This document shows, piece after piece, positions 17,895 through 25,457 of a stretch of DNA of 64,000 nucleotides. Positions within the stretch are counted from its first letter, which is position 1; each line of letters begins with the position of its first letter. Made by a program: the position numbers and the translations under genes. This stretch comes from Bacillaceae bacterium (lineage in GTDB: Bacteria; Bacillota; Bacilli; Bacillales; Alkalibacillaceae): the NCBI GenBank assembly GCA_017656265.1, contig JACDOD010000001.1, positions 310,001 through 374,000 of the forward strand. The letters are read 5' to 3'. Below the pieces are notes generated by a model that did no database searches, had not been told where the DNA came from, and saw nothing but the letters and a program-made list of their open reading frames with translations.

Positions 17895-19640
17895 TTATAA
17901 CAACCCCTTGCATTCTTTGTAGATTTCCCCTGGCAAAAACGGAGTGCCATCATATTTTAAGATGTTTTTCATTTTATCCCCAAAGCCAATATTCATTTTG
18001 ATGATATTAGCAAGCTGGGCAGTATGATTGTGTTCCACAACAATGACCTGATCAGCTTTTTCTACGAGGCGTTTTAATTCATCTCCCGGGAACGGATGGA
18101 TTAACCGAATATGAGCATGGTTCACCTTGTGACCATCATTTTCTAACCGCTCCATCGCTTCTTCAATGGCACCTCTTGTAGACAGATAGCCAACCAGTAA
18201 AATATCTGGCTCTTCATGTTTTTCATTTGTATGAATTGGGGTTGGGAACCGTTCTGGTAAATGATGAATCTTTTTCATCCGTTTATCCATCTGATTTTTG
18301 CGATTAACCGGGTTTTCAGATGGCTTACCGGTTTCATCATGTTCCACACCGGTTACATGGAATATTCCATTTTTCGTGCCTGGAAGCAATCGGGTGGAAA
18401 TGCCATCTTCCGTTACTTCATAACGTTTATAATACTCGCCTTTTTCGAGTTCAGGCAAACCTTCGCCATTATGAAGTTTTCCCCTGCGAATTTCAACCCG
18501 TTCGTAATCAAGCGGCTCTACCGTCTGTTTTCCTAATGAAAGCTGCAGATCAGATAATAAAATAACCGGACATTGATATTCTTCAGCATAGTTTAATGCT
18601 TCTACCGCATCGTAGAATGCTTCTTCGACTGTACTTGGGGCCATGACAATTTTCGGAATTTCACCATGTGTACCATAAATCATGGCCATTAAATCGGATT
18701 GTTCCTGCTTCGTAGGAAGCCCCGTTGATGGACCGCCCCGCTGTGTATCCACTATGACAAGCGGTGTTTCCGTCATTCCTGCAAGTCCGATGGATTCCAT
18801 CATCAGAGACAGTCCGGGACCTGCTGAAGCTGTAATGGCTCTAACTCCTGCATAGTTAGAACCAATAGCCATAGTGGCTGCAGCCATTTCATCTTCCGTT
18901 TGAATAACCGTTCCACCAAACTTCGGCAAGTTCTTAATCATATATTCCATAATTTCAGATGCCGGCGTAATCGGATAGGCTGACATGAACCGGCAGCCCC
19001 CGGCAATAAACCCCATGGAAATCGCGTCATTTCCAATCACAAACATGCGCTTTTTGCCGTCAGCCGGTGCCAGTTTCATCATAGGTACCGCTTGTGGTGC
19101 AGAGTCTTTTACATACTTAGCACCTTCCTCAATGGCTTTCATGTTCATGTCAACAATTTTTGCACCTTTTCGCCCAAAAGTCTGCTCCACTACTTCACGA
19201 AATGATTCAGGCTTAAGGTCCAATACAGCGCTTGTTGCACCAACGGCAACCATGTTTTTCATCAATGAAGTGCCCAATTCTCTAGCAATATCTGAAAATG
19301 GCACGGCAAATAATTGAACATTGGTGCCTTCAGGTATAGAAGGCTTAAATTTAGCGTCAGCAAGCACGATCCCTTTGTCATGAAGCTCATGGAAGTTTAC
19401 ATCGATCGTTTCCTGATCAAAAGCTACTAAAATATCTAAATCATCCTGTATGGCCCTTACATGACTTGTTGATACACGGATTTTATTATTCGTGTGACCG
19501 CCTTTGATCCGAGAAGAGAAATGGCGATAGCCATATAAATAATAGCCAAGACGATTTAAAGCGGTTGCAAAAATTTCCCCTGTACTTTCAATACCTTCTC
19601 CTTGCTGCCCGCCAACTTTCCAGGACAATTGTTTAATCAT
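17895..19640 (-). CDS. korA: 2-oxoacid:ferredoxin oxidoreductase, fused gamma-alpha subunit
   Basis: 581 residues. Residues about 1-190 are the gamma domain (WKVGGQQGEGIESTGEI; HFSSRIKGGHTNNKIRVS) and about 200-580 the alpha (PFOR N-terminal) domain (GNDAISMGFIAGGCRFMSAYPITPASE, then EDEMAAATMAIGSNYAGVRAITASAGPGLSLM, with TQRGGPSTGLPTKQEQSDL). The fused arrangement is usual in Bacillaceae and actinobacteria. It starts after AAGGGGTG and has its own promoter upstream. With korB it replaces the threonine-to-glycine genes (tdh-kbl) that follow spoVS in B. subtilis. Confidence 0.93.
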   Translation of the reverse strand: MIKQLSWKVGGQQGEGIESTGEIFATALNRLGYYLYGYRHFSSRIKGGHTNNKIRVSTSHVRAIQDDLDILVAFDQETIDVNFHELHDKGIVLADAKFKPSIPEGTNVQLFAVPFSDIARELGTSLMKNMVAVGATSAVLDLKPESFREVVEQTFGRKGAKIVDMNMKAIEEGAKYVKDSAPQAVPMMKLAPADGKKRMFVIGNDAISMGFIAGGCRFMSAYPITPASEIMEYMIKNLPKFGGTVIQTEDEMAAATMAIGSNYAGVRAITASAGPGLSLMMESIGLAGMTETPLVIVDTQRGGPSTGLPTKQEQSDLMAMIYGTHGEIPKIVMAPSTVEEAFYDAVEALNYAEEYQCPVILLSDLQLSLGKQTVEPLDYERVEIRRGKLHNGEGLPELEKGEYYKRYEVTEDGISTRLLPGTKNGIFHVTGVEHDETGKPSENPVNRKNQMDKRMKKIHHLPERFPTPIHTNEKHEEPDILLVGYLSTRGAIEEAMERLENDGHKVNHAHIRLIHPFPGDELKRLVEKADQVIVVEHNHTAQLANIIKMNIGFGDKMKNILKYDGTPFLPGEIYKECKGLL

Positions 19641-19730
19641 CTACGACACCCCTTAAAAAGTTTGCAATTACACATAAAGATCTATTCATATACGATTCAT
19701 TGGTTCAAAAAATATCAAATACGTATTTTT

Positions 19731-19759
19731 ATCATAGTCTTCCCAAGGTTAAAATTCAA
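19731..19759 (-). promoter_or_regulatory. Probable sigma-A promoter of korAB
   Basis: TTGAAT (19754-19759), 17 bases, TATGAT (19731-19736) on the minus strand, about 90 bases before korA. A perfect 12-base palindrome AAATACGTATTT (19717-19728) lies at the expected start of the transcript. Confidence 0.6.
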
Positions 19760-19780
19760 GTAATCTACAAATGGGAGGCA

Positions 19781-20701
19781 CTAGTCTGGCAGATTGTTCA
19801 TAAAGTTTTCAAAACTGACTTTATGTACAAACGTGTTTGAAAATTGACTCTGAAGTTTCAAGGTGAGCTCCTGGTATTCAGTAATATCTTTGATTCCCTT
19901 TACGACGCCTGAAGTTCCATCAAAATCTGATCCAAATCCGATACTGTTTTCACCTCCCAGCTTCCAGATTGCTTCAATGTGCCGGATCACATCATCACTG
20001 GTCGCTTTTTTACGGCCGGTCAAAAACTCTGGTACAAATGTAACACCAATGAAAGCCTGACGGTTGATCAGCGCCTTCAGCTGTTCCTCATCCAGGTTCC
20101 TCCGATGAGGAGCTAGTTTGTACACATTGGAATGGGAAGCAATTGGATATCGAGCATGTTCCATGATATCCCAGAACCCTTGATAAGAAATATGAGATAC
20201 ATCTGCCAGAACCTTTTCTTCATTTAATAAATGAATCACTTCTTTCCCAAAAGACGATAATCCGGCTCCGCGACCTTCTCCGATTCCATCACATACAGCA
20301 TTTGCCTGGTTCCACGTAATCCCCACGGACGTAACACCTAAGCGGAGCAACGTTTTCAATTTTACCAGGTCACTTCCAATGGGATGACAGCCTTCAAGTG
20401 TAAGCATTGCTCCTTTTTCATCCGGCTTCAGGCGTTCAATGTCTGTCTTTGATGTCACCAGCTTCACATCCGGATAAGGTTTAATCACTTTCTCATAAAA
20501 GAGATCCGCCATTTCCAGTGCTACGCCAAATTGGTTTTCCTCAGGGACATCATCAGGAACAAAGATGGCAAAACATTGTACCTTAACCGGACTATTTGTC
20601 CATTTTTTATAATTAATTCTCAGACCCGGGCTAGATTCAAATGTCCACTCTGGATGCAGCCAGAGCTGATATAATACATCACAATGTGCATCGATGATCA
20701 T
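19781..20701 (-). CDS. Membrane-dipeptidase family protein (peptidase M19)
   Basis: Zinc dipeptidase of the renal-dipeptidase type; bacterial members cleave dipeptides including ones with D-amino acids. 306 residues. Metal ligands visible: DAHCD (the HxD pair) at 4-8, LTLEG (bridging glutamate), DVSHIS and ASHSN (two histidines) and GSDFDG. No signal peptide, so cytoplasmic. AGGAGG lies 12 bases before the ATG. It sits between spoVS and korA. A D-amino-acid dipeptidase could take part in spore-wall or peptide recycling, but the link to SpoVS is only by neighbourhood. Confidence 0.92.
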   Translation of the reverse strand: MIIDAHCDVLYQLWLHPEWTFESSPGLRINYKKWTNSPVKVQCFAIFVPDDVPEENQFGVALEMADLFYEKVIKPYPDVKLVTSKTDIERLKPDEKGAMLTLEGCHPIGSDLVKLKTLLRLGVTSVGITWNQANAVCDGIGEGRGAGLSSFGKEVIHLLNEEKVLADVSHISYQGFWDIMEHARYPIASHSNVYKLAPHRRNLDEEQLKALINRQAFIGVTFVPEFLTGRKKATSDDVIRHIEAIWKLGGENSIGFGSDFDGTSGVVKGIKDITEYQELTLKLQSQFSNTFVHKVSFENFMNNLPD

Positions 20702-20780
20702 CGCAGGGGTTGTCCTCCTTTATTGCACAAGTTGTATGCCGTTTAAAACCAATTATAGGAAAAGCAGGCATGCTAAAAAT

Positions 20781-20814
20781 AGAACCTGTTTGCCGTTAAC
20801 AGCAAACAGGTTCT
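20781..20814 (-). terminator. Terminator of spoVS
   Basis: A perfect 13-bp stem (AGAACCTGTTTGC) with an 8-base loop, followed on the minus strand by ATTTTTAGC, 12 bases after spoVS. Confidence 0.85.
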
Positions 20815-20826
20815 TAAAGTTTATGA

Positions 20827-21087
20827 TTATCTAGGTTCAACAATCAGTTTGATTGCTGTACGCTCTTCGTTATCAATCATGATGTCAGTAAAGGCAGGAA
20901 TGCAAATTAAGTCAACACCACTTGGAGCCACGAAACCTCTTGCAATCGCTACAGCTTTTACCGCCTGATTTAACGCACCGGCACCAATTGCCTGAATTTC
21001 AGCTGAACCCCGCTCTCTCAAAACATTCGCAAGGGCTCCTGCTACAGAGTTAGGATTTGATTTTGCTGACACTTTTAATATTTCCAT
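20827..21087 (-). CDS. spoVS: Stage V sporulation protein S
   Basis: Small Alba-like protein, 86 residues, among the most conserved sporulation proteins; needed for stage V and affecting septation and coat assembly in B. subtilis. Sequence signature EILKVSAKSNPNSVAGALANVLRE... with GAGALNQAVKAVAIARGFV is unmistakable. AAGGAGG precedes the ATG. An exact sigma-H promoter at 21131-21159 fits the known sigma-H control of spoVS in B. subtilis. Confidence 0.98.
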   Translation of the reverse strand: MEILKVSAKSNPNSVAGALANVLRERGSAEIQAIGAGALNQAVKAVAIARGFVAPSGVDLICIPAFTDIMIDNEERTAIKLIVEPR

Positions 21088-21130
21088 TACTAGTTCCTCC
21101 TTATTTTACTAATATTGTTCCATAATTACT

Positions 21131-21159
21131 ATATTCATTATATTTTGTTTAATTCCTCT
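21131..21159 (-). promoter_or_regulatory. Sigma-H promoter of spoVS
   Basis: On the minus strand AGAGGAATT (21151-21159) matches the sigma-H -35 consensus RnAGGAwWW and AATGAATAT (21131-21139) matches the -10 consensus RnnGAATww, with an 11-base gap. Confidence 0.8.
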
Positions 21160-21194
21160 TTATTATGAACTAATTTTTTGAAAAATTCAAATAT

Positions 21195-21992
21195 TTATTG
21201 AAAAAATGGATGGTCATCATTGATTAAAATCCGTTCAATTTTTTCTGCTAGTCCAGTCGTTTTATTTATTTTGATAAAAACCGCTGCCAGTTGGGCTCTT
21301 CCCTGCTCTGGAATTTCAAATCGGACAGGCAAACCGGTTAAAAATTTACGAATAACATCTTCTTTTTGCACACCCAGTACGCCATCGTAGGGACCGGTCA
21401 TTCCAACATCGGTAATATAGGCTGTTCCCTCCGGCAAAATTCGATCGTCCGAGGTCTGTACATGGGTATGTGTGCCTACAATACCGCTTACCTTTCCGTC
21501 TACAAACCAGCCCATAGCCTGTTTTTCACTGGTAGCTTCTGCATGAAAATCAACAAATATGTAAGGTGTTTTCTTTCGGGCCTGCTCGATCAATTCTCTG
21601 GCCTTCCGAAAAGGGTCATCGAGGGGAGGCAAAAATGTTCTTCCCTGAAGATTGATCACCGCAAGTTTTTTCCCATCTATTTCATGAAAAAGCATTCCTT
21701 TACCGGGAGTATCTGGTGGAAAGTTTGCCGGGCGAACCATATGTTCAGCCTCATCAATAAATTCAAAAACTTCTTTTTTATCCCAGGCATGATTTCCAAG
21801 TGTAATCACATCCGCTCCCCATTCCAGCAGCTGGTTATAAATTTTTTGGGTTATGCCTTTTCCATGTGCAGCGTTTTCACCATTAACAATCGTTACATCT
21901 GGTTGAAATTTATTTTTTAATTTTGGCAAATTTTCTCTTACCATTTCTCTTCCGGGTTTTCCTACAACATCTCCGATGAATAGTATTTTCAT
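21195..21992 (-). CDS. ymdB: Phosphodiesterase YmdB
   Basis: Metallophosphoesterase that hydrolyses 2',3'-cyclic nucleotides; in B. subtilis it influences the choice between motility and biofilm. 265 residues from ATG 21992 (AGGA 7 bases upstream; earlier in-frame starts lack one). Di-metal motifs: FIGDVVGKPGR, NGENAAHGKG, GNHAWDKKE, DFHAEATSEKQ and GTHTHVQTSD. Neighbours rny (upstream) and spoVS (downstream) are as in B. subtilis, but here a 440-base gap separates it from rny. TTGACA occurs about 70 bases upstream without a good -10 partner. Confidence 0.96.
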   Translation of the reverse strand: MKILFIGDVVGKPGREMVRENLPKLKNKFQPDVTIVNGENAAHGKGITQKIYNQLLEWGADVITLGNHAWDKKEVFEFIDEAEHMVRPANFPPDTPGKGMLFHEIDGKKLAVINLQGRTFLPPLDDPFRKARELIEQARKKTPYIFVDFHAEATSEKQAMGWFVDGKVSGIVGTHTHVQTSDDRILPEGTAYITDVGMTGPYDGVLGVQKEDVIRKFLTGLPVRFEIPEQGRAQLAAVFIKINKTTGLAEKIERILINDDHPFFQ

Positions 21993-22127
21993 GTCCATTT
22001 CCTTTCTTTTATTGTCAAATGTATTTTTAGTTTCACACATAAAAAAAATTCTGTCAAAACTAAATAAAATCGACAATCTGCCGGGAAGCACGATTCGATG
22101 ATTAGAATTTCCAAATCAGCATGGTTT

Positions 22128-22319
22128 TTATTCTTTTGCCAGCCATAAAGATAGGGCAGAGACTTTTTCTTTTTCAAAATCAATATTCCATCCAGGAGGT
22201 CCTAGATTAAGGTGGTCGTGGTTGACATGAAAATGAGGATAGACCTCCTTCACCCCATTTTTTCCATAATCATTGAAACAGCAAGTTACGATTACAAGGA
22301 TAAAAACAGGCTGGGCCAT
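22128..22319 (-). CDS. Possible small protein or gene remnant
   Basis: A 63-codon frame with gene-like codon use in its second half. The N-terminus is hydrophobic (MAQPVFILVIVTCCF), the middle is rich in His/Asn (HFHVNHDHLNLGPPGW) and the end is charged. No recognisable family. The ATG at 22319 has AAAAGG only one base upstream, too close for good initiation; a strong GAAGGAGG occurs inside the frame near 22250 without a well-placed in-frame start after it. It may be a real small gene or the 3' remnant of a lost one. Confidence 0.3.
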   Translation of the reverse strand: MAQPVFILVIVTCCFNDYGKNGVKEVYPHFHVNHDHLNLGPPGWNIDFEKEKVSALSLWLAKE

Positions 22320-22321
22320 AC

Positions 22322-22404
22322 CTTTTCAAATGTTCTCTCTCCCTACCCCCTTTTCAATAGTCACGATTCAAGCCTGAGAGTTTCAACTCATCCTTCTCTC
22401 CCCT
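22322..22404 (-). promoter_or_regulatory. Glycine-riboswitch-like fragment
   Basis: On the minus strand GGGGAGAGAAGG is followed after a short gap by TTGAAACTCTCAGGC, which closely matches the 5' and 3' sides of the P1 region of glycine (gcvT) riboswitches, and then a second purine block GGGGGTAGGGAGAG. The central GCCGAAGG-type core is missing and the distance between the two sides is far too short for a full aptamer. It could be a decayed or deleted riboswitch, or chance. Confidence 0.3.
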
Positions 22405-22407
22405 AAA

Positions 22408-22439
22408 AAAATAAGCGACCTGATTAGGCCGCTTATTTT
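22408..22439 (-). terminator. Terminator overlapping the rny stop codon
   Basis: A 14-bp stem (AAAATAAGCG-A/G-CCT arms, one wobble pair) with loop GATT, followed on the minus strand by TTTTTTTAGG. The 5' arm includes the rny stop codon at 22433-22435. Confidence 0.85.
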
Positions 22440-23998
22440 GCATATTCAACTGCTCTAGTTTCACGAATAACTGTAACTTTAATATGTCCCGGATAATCTA
22501 GCTCTTCTTCGATGCGTTTGCGAATATCCCGTGCCAGACCAACTGCCCTGGCATCGTCGATTTCATCCGGTTTTACCATGATGCGGATTTCTCTACCCGC
22601 CTGAATGGCAAATGACTTTTCTACACCTTCATATGAATCAGATATTTCTTCGAGTTTCTCCAGTCGTTTAATGTAATTTTCCAGTGTCTCGCTTCGGGCT
22701 CCTGGTCTTGCTGCAGATAATGCATCCGCCGCTGCAACCAGAACTGAAATGATTGACGTTGGCTCTTCGTCGCCATGGTGAGATGCAATTGCATTAATAA
22801 CCACTGGATGTTCTTTATATTTTTTGGCTAACTCCACACCTATTTCAACGTGGCTTCCTTCCACTTCATGGTCTACTGCTTTACCAATATCGTGGAGAAG
22901 ACCTGCACGGCGAGCCAACACTTCATCTTCCCCTACTTCAGCAGCCAGTAAGCCAGCTAAAGACGCAACTTCCATTGAATGCTTTAACACATTTTGACCA
23001 TAGCTTGTCCGGAACTTCAAACGGCCCAAAATTTTAATTAAATCAGGGTGTAAGCCATGTACTCCGATATCAAAGGTTGCCTGTTCACCGACCTCACGAA
23101 TGTGTTCATCCACTTCACGCCGGGATTTTTCAACCATTTCTTCAATTCGGGCTGGATGAATCCGTCCATCCTGAACCAGTTTTTCAAGGGCCAGTCTGGC
23201 TGTTTCCCTTCGAATCGGATCAAACCCTGATAAGATGACAGCTTCCGGTGTGTCATCTATGATTAAATCAATACCCGTTAATGTTTCAAGGGTACGGATG
23301 TTACGGCCTTCCCGACCTATAATTCGGCCTTTCATTTCATCATTTGGCAGATCTACAACGGATACCGTTGTTTCAGCAACATGATCCGCTGCACAGCGCT
23401 GAATAGCCGTTGATAAAATTTCTCTGGCTTTCTTATCCGCTTCCTCTTTTGCACGGTTTTCTGATTCTTTTATCATCATGGCCGTTTCATGGGCAAGCTC
23501 TTTTTCAACACGTTCCAAAATGATCTGTTTTGCCTGGTCAGGTGTATATCCGGAAATGCGTTCAAGCTCAGCTTCTTGCTGCTTTACCATTTCTTCCACT
23601 TTGCTTTGCATTTCTTGAATTTGTTGTTGTTTTTCAGCAAGTGCTTCCTCTTTGTTTTCTAACATGAGCTCGCGCTTATCCAGTGTTTCACTTTTTCTGT
23701 CAAGATTTTCTTCTCTCTGTAATAGACGATTTTCTTGCTTTTGGATTTCCATTCGCCTTTCTCGAAGTTCATTTTCCGTCTGCTGCCTCAGGCGATGGTT
23801 TTCATCTTTCGCTTCCAAAAGGGCTTCACGCTTTGCTGCTTCAGCATTTTTCCTGCCTTCTTCAACGATCTGTTTCGCTAATTCTTCGGCACTGGAAATT
23901 TTCGCTTCAGCAATCGACTTGCGAATCAGATAACCAACAACAATACCGACAACAAGGGCAAGCAAAATGGAGATGATTAGGGTGACTATGCTATCCAT
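22433..23998 (-). CDS. rny: Ribonuclease Y
   Basis: Membrane-anchored endoribonuclease that starts bulk mRNA decay in Firmicutes. 521 residues from ATG 23998 (AGGAGGTGAGATA just upstream). Order: N-terminal membrane helix (about 4-24, [22 protein letters not shown]), long coiled coil (30-190), KH domain ([15 protein letters not shown]) and HD domain with the metal motif [13 protein letters not shown] and ASHHGDEE. Works with the Y-complex; RicA is encoded in this window. Its promoter lies over an inverted repeat at 24120-24135. Confidence 0.97.
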   Translation of the reverse strand: MDSIVTLIISILLALVVGIVVGYLIRKSIAEAKISSAEELAKQIVEEGRKNAEAAKREALLEAKDENHRLRQQTENELRERRMEIQKQENRLLQREENLDRKSETLDKRELMLENKEEALAEKQQQIQEMQSKVEEMVKQQEAELERISGYTPDQAKQIILERVEKELAHETAMMIKESENRAKEEADKKAREILSTAIQRCAADHVAETTVSVVDLPNDEMKGRIIGREGRNIRTLETLTGIDLIIDDTPEAVILSGFDPIRRETARLALEKLVQDGRIHPARIEEMVEKSRREVDEHIREVGEQATFDIGVHGLHPDLIKILGRLKFRTSYGQNVLKHSMEVASLAGLLAAEVGEDEVLARRAGLLHDIGKAVDHEVEGSHVEIGVELAKKYKEHPVVINAIASHHGDEEPTSIISVLVAAADALSAARPGARSETLENYIKRLEKLEEISDSYEGVEKSFAIQAGREIRIMVKPDEIDDARAVGLARDIRKRIEEELDYPGHIKVTVIRETRAVEYAK

Positions 23999-24108
23999 TA
24001 TCTCACCTCCTCTTGCTGTAAACTTTGCAAACATTTAAGTCGGCATTACATTTTTCATTTCAAAAAAATTAAAAAAGATGTTTGTGAAAATGAAAATTAT
24101 ACATATTA

Positions 24109-24137
24109 ATTTTAAGCGCGACAATTTTCATTGTCAA
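24109..24137 (-). promoter_or_regulatory. Sigma-A promoter of rny with overlapping inverted repeat
   Basis: TTGACA (24132-24137), 17 bases, TAAAAT (24109-24114) on the minus strand. GACAAT-TTTC-ATTGTC (24120-24135) is a perfect inverted repeat that overlaps the -35 box and spacer. The 5' leader before rny is about 105 bases. Confidence 0.7.
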
Positions 24138-24187
24138 GAAAACGTCATATTTTTAAGGAAAGATCAACCAGCCATTCAAACAAATAA

Positions 24188-24207
24188 CCCTTGCCATCTG
24201 GCAAGGG
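24188..24207 (-). terminator. Terminator of recA
   Basis: CCCTTGCC and GGCAAGGG with loop ATCT, followed on the minus strand by TTATTTGTTT. Confidence 0.8.
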
Positions 24208-24252
24208 AATGGAGACAAAAAATTATGTTCAAATAATTTTCGGGATCAAAGA

Positions 24253-25290
24253 TTAAACATCGAGAGATTCCTGCTGTTCAGCTGACTCTTCCTTAGATTC
24301 CTCTGCAGCAATATTGTAATGCTTGCGGATTTCATTATAAATCTGGTTTAGGATTTCCTCATTTTCCCGTAGGAATAGTTTGGCATTCTCTCTTCCCTGT
24401 CCCAATTTTTCGCCATTGAAGGAATACCAGGAACCGCTTTTTTGTACAATGTCCAGTGAAGATCCCATATCGAGAACTTCACCTTCTCTGGAGATCCCTT
24501 CACCGTACATAATATCTACTTCTGCCTGTTTAAATGGAGGGGCTACCTTATTTTTTACTACCTTTATTTTCGTTTTGTTTCCTACCATTTCATTGCCCTG
24601 CTTTAATGTTTCTGCTCTGCGGACTTCTAATCTTACAGATGAATAGAATTTAAGTGCTCTTCCCCCGGGTGTGGTTTCAGGGTTTCCAAACATAACTCCT
24701 ACTTTTTCACGAATCTGGTTAATAAAGATTGCAATAGTTTTTGACTTATTAATGGCACCTGATAGTTTTCTCAGTGCCTGAGACATCAGACGTGCCTGCA
24801 ATCCGACATGAGAATCTCCCATTTCACCTTCAATTTCTGCTTTTGGCACCAGGGCAGCCACAGAGTCAATGACAATGATATCAATCGCACCGCTCCGAAC
24901 AAGTGCCTCAGCAATTTCAAGTGCCTGCTCACCTGTATCGGGCTGGGATAACAGCAGTTCTTCAATGTTAACCCCCAGTTTTCTGGCGTATACCGGATCA
25001 AGTGCATGCTCAGCATCAATAAAAGCAGCCTGTCCGCCGGCCTTTTGAGCTTCGGAAATTGCATGAAGAGCTACTGTTGTTTTACCGGAGGATTCTGGGC
25101 CGTAAATTTCAACAATACGGCCACGGGGATACCCGCCTACTCCAAGGGCAACATCTAATGCGATAGATCCAGAAGATACAGTAGAAACCTCCTGGTCTGT
25201 TTTTTCTCCAAGTTTCATAACCGAACCTTTTCCAAACTGTTTTTCTATTTGTCTTAGAGCCATATCTAAGGCCTGTTTACGTTCACTCAA
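24253..25290 (-). CDS. recA: Recombinase RecA
   Basis: Strand-exchange ATPase and co-protease that triggers LexA self-cleavage. 345 residues. Walker A GPESSGKT (64-71), Walker [14 protein letters not shown], loop L1 [17 protein letters not shown], and [22 protein letters not shown] of loop L2. Start is TTG 25290, with AAGGGGGA 6 bases upstream, which gives an N-terminus ([11 protein letters not shown]) like B. subtilis RecA; an in-frame TTG at 25311 precedes the ribosome site. Strong promoter (25321-25349) and LexA box (25358-25371) upstream; terminator downstream. Transcribed alone, apart from cinA. Confidence 0.99.
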   Translation of the reverse strand: MSERKQALDMALRQIEKQFGKGSVMKLGEKTDQEVSTVSSGSIALDVALGVGGYPRGRIVEIYGPESSGKTTVALHAISEAQKAGGQAAFIDAEHALDPVYARKLGVNIEELLLSQPDTGEQALEIAEALVRSGAIDIIVIDSVAALVPKAEIEGEMGDSHVGLQARLMSQALRKLSGAINKSKTIAIFINQIREKVGVMFGNPETTPGGRALKFYSSVRLEVRRAETLKQGNEMVGNKTKIKVVKNKVAPPFKQAEVDIMYGEGISREGEVLDMGSSLDIVQKSGSWYSFNGEKLGQGRENAKLFLRENEEILNQIYNEIRKHYNIAAEESKEESAEQQESLDV

Positions 25291-25320
25291 CGTTCTTCCC
25301 CCTTTTATCAAGCTATCACT

Positions 25321-25349
25321 ATCATAACGTGTTTTTCATGATTTGCCAA
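25321..25349 (-). promoter_or_regulatory. Sigma-A promoter of recA
   Basis: TTGGCA (25344-25349), 17 bases, TATGAT (25321-25326) on the minus strand, about 30 bases before the recA start. Confidence 0.8.
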
Positions 25350-25357
25350 CAAAAAAC

Positions 25358-25371
25358 CGAATAAATGTTCT
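25358..25371. promoter_or_regulatory. LexA (SOS) box of recA
   Basis: CGAATAAATGTTCT agrees with the Bacillus LexA consensus CGAACRNRYGTTCG at all but two positions. The first change (CGAAT) is also found in the B. subtilis recA box as I recall it. It lies 8 bases upstream of the -35 hexamer. Confidence 0.75.
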
Positions 25372-25457
25372 GTTATTTTTCGAGTCTTTTTTACCCGAAA
25401 ACGCCAAAAGGCATGATAGAAACTTCAATTTTAGGCAGGCTGAAACCGCTGAAAATA

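Larger units (their letters stand above)
21993..22432. other. Long intergenic region between rny and ymdB
   Basis: This 440-base gap holds the rny terminator (22408-22439), a stretch resembling part of a glycine riboswitch (22322-22404), a 63-codon open frame (22128-22319) and an A/T-rich leader for ymdB with TTGACA near 22063. In B. subtilis these two genes are close together, so an insertion or a decayed gene is likely here. Confidence 0.6.
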
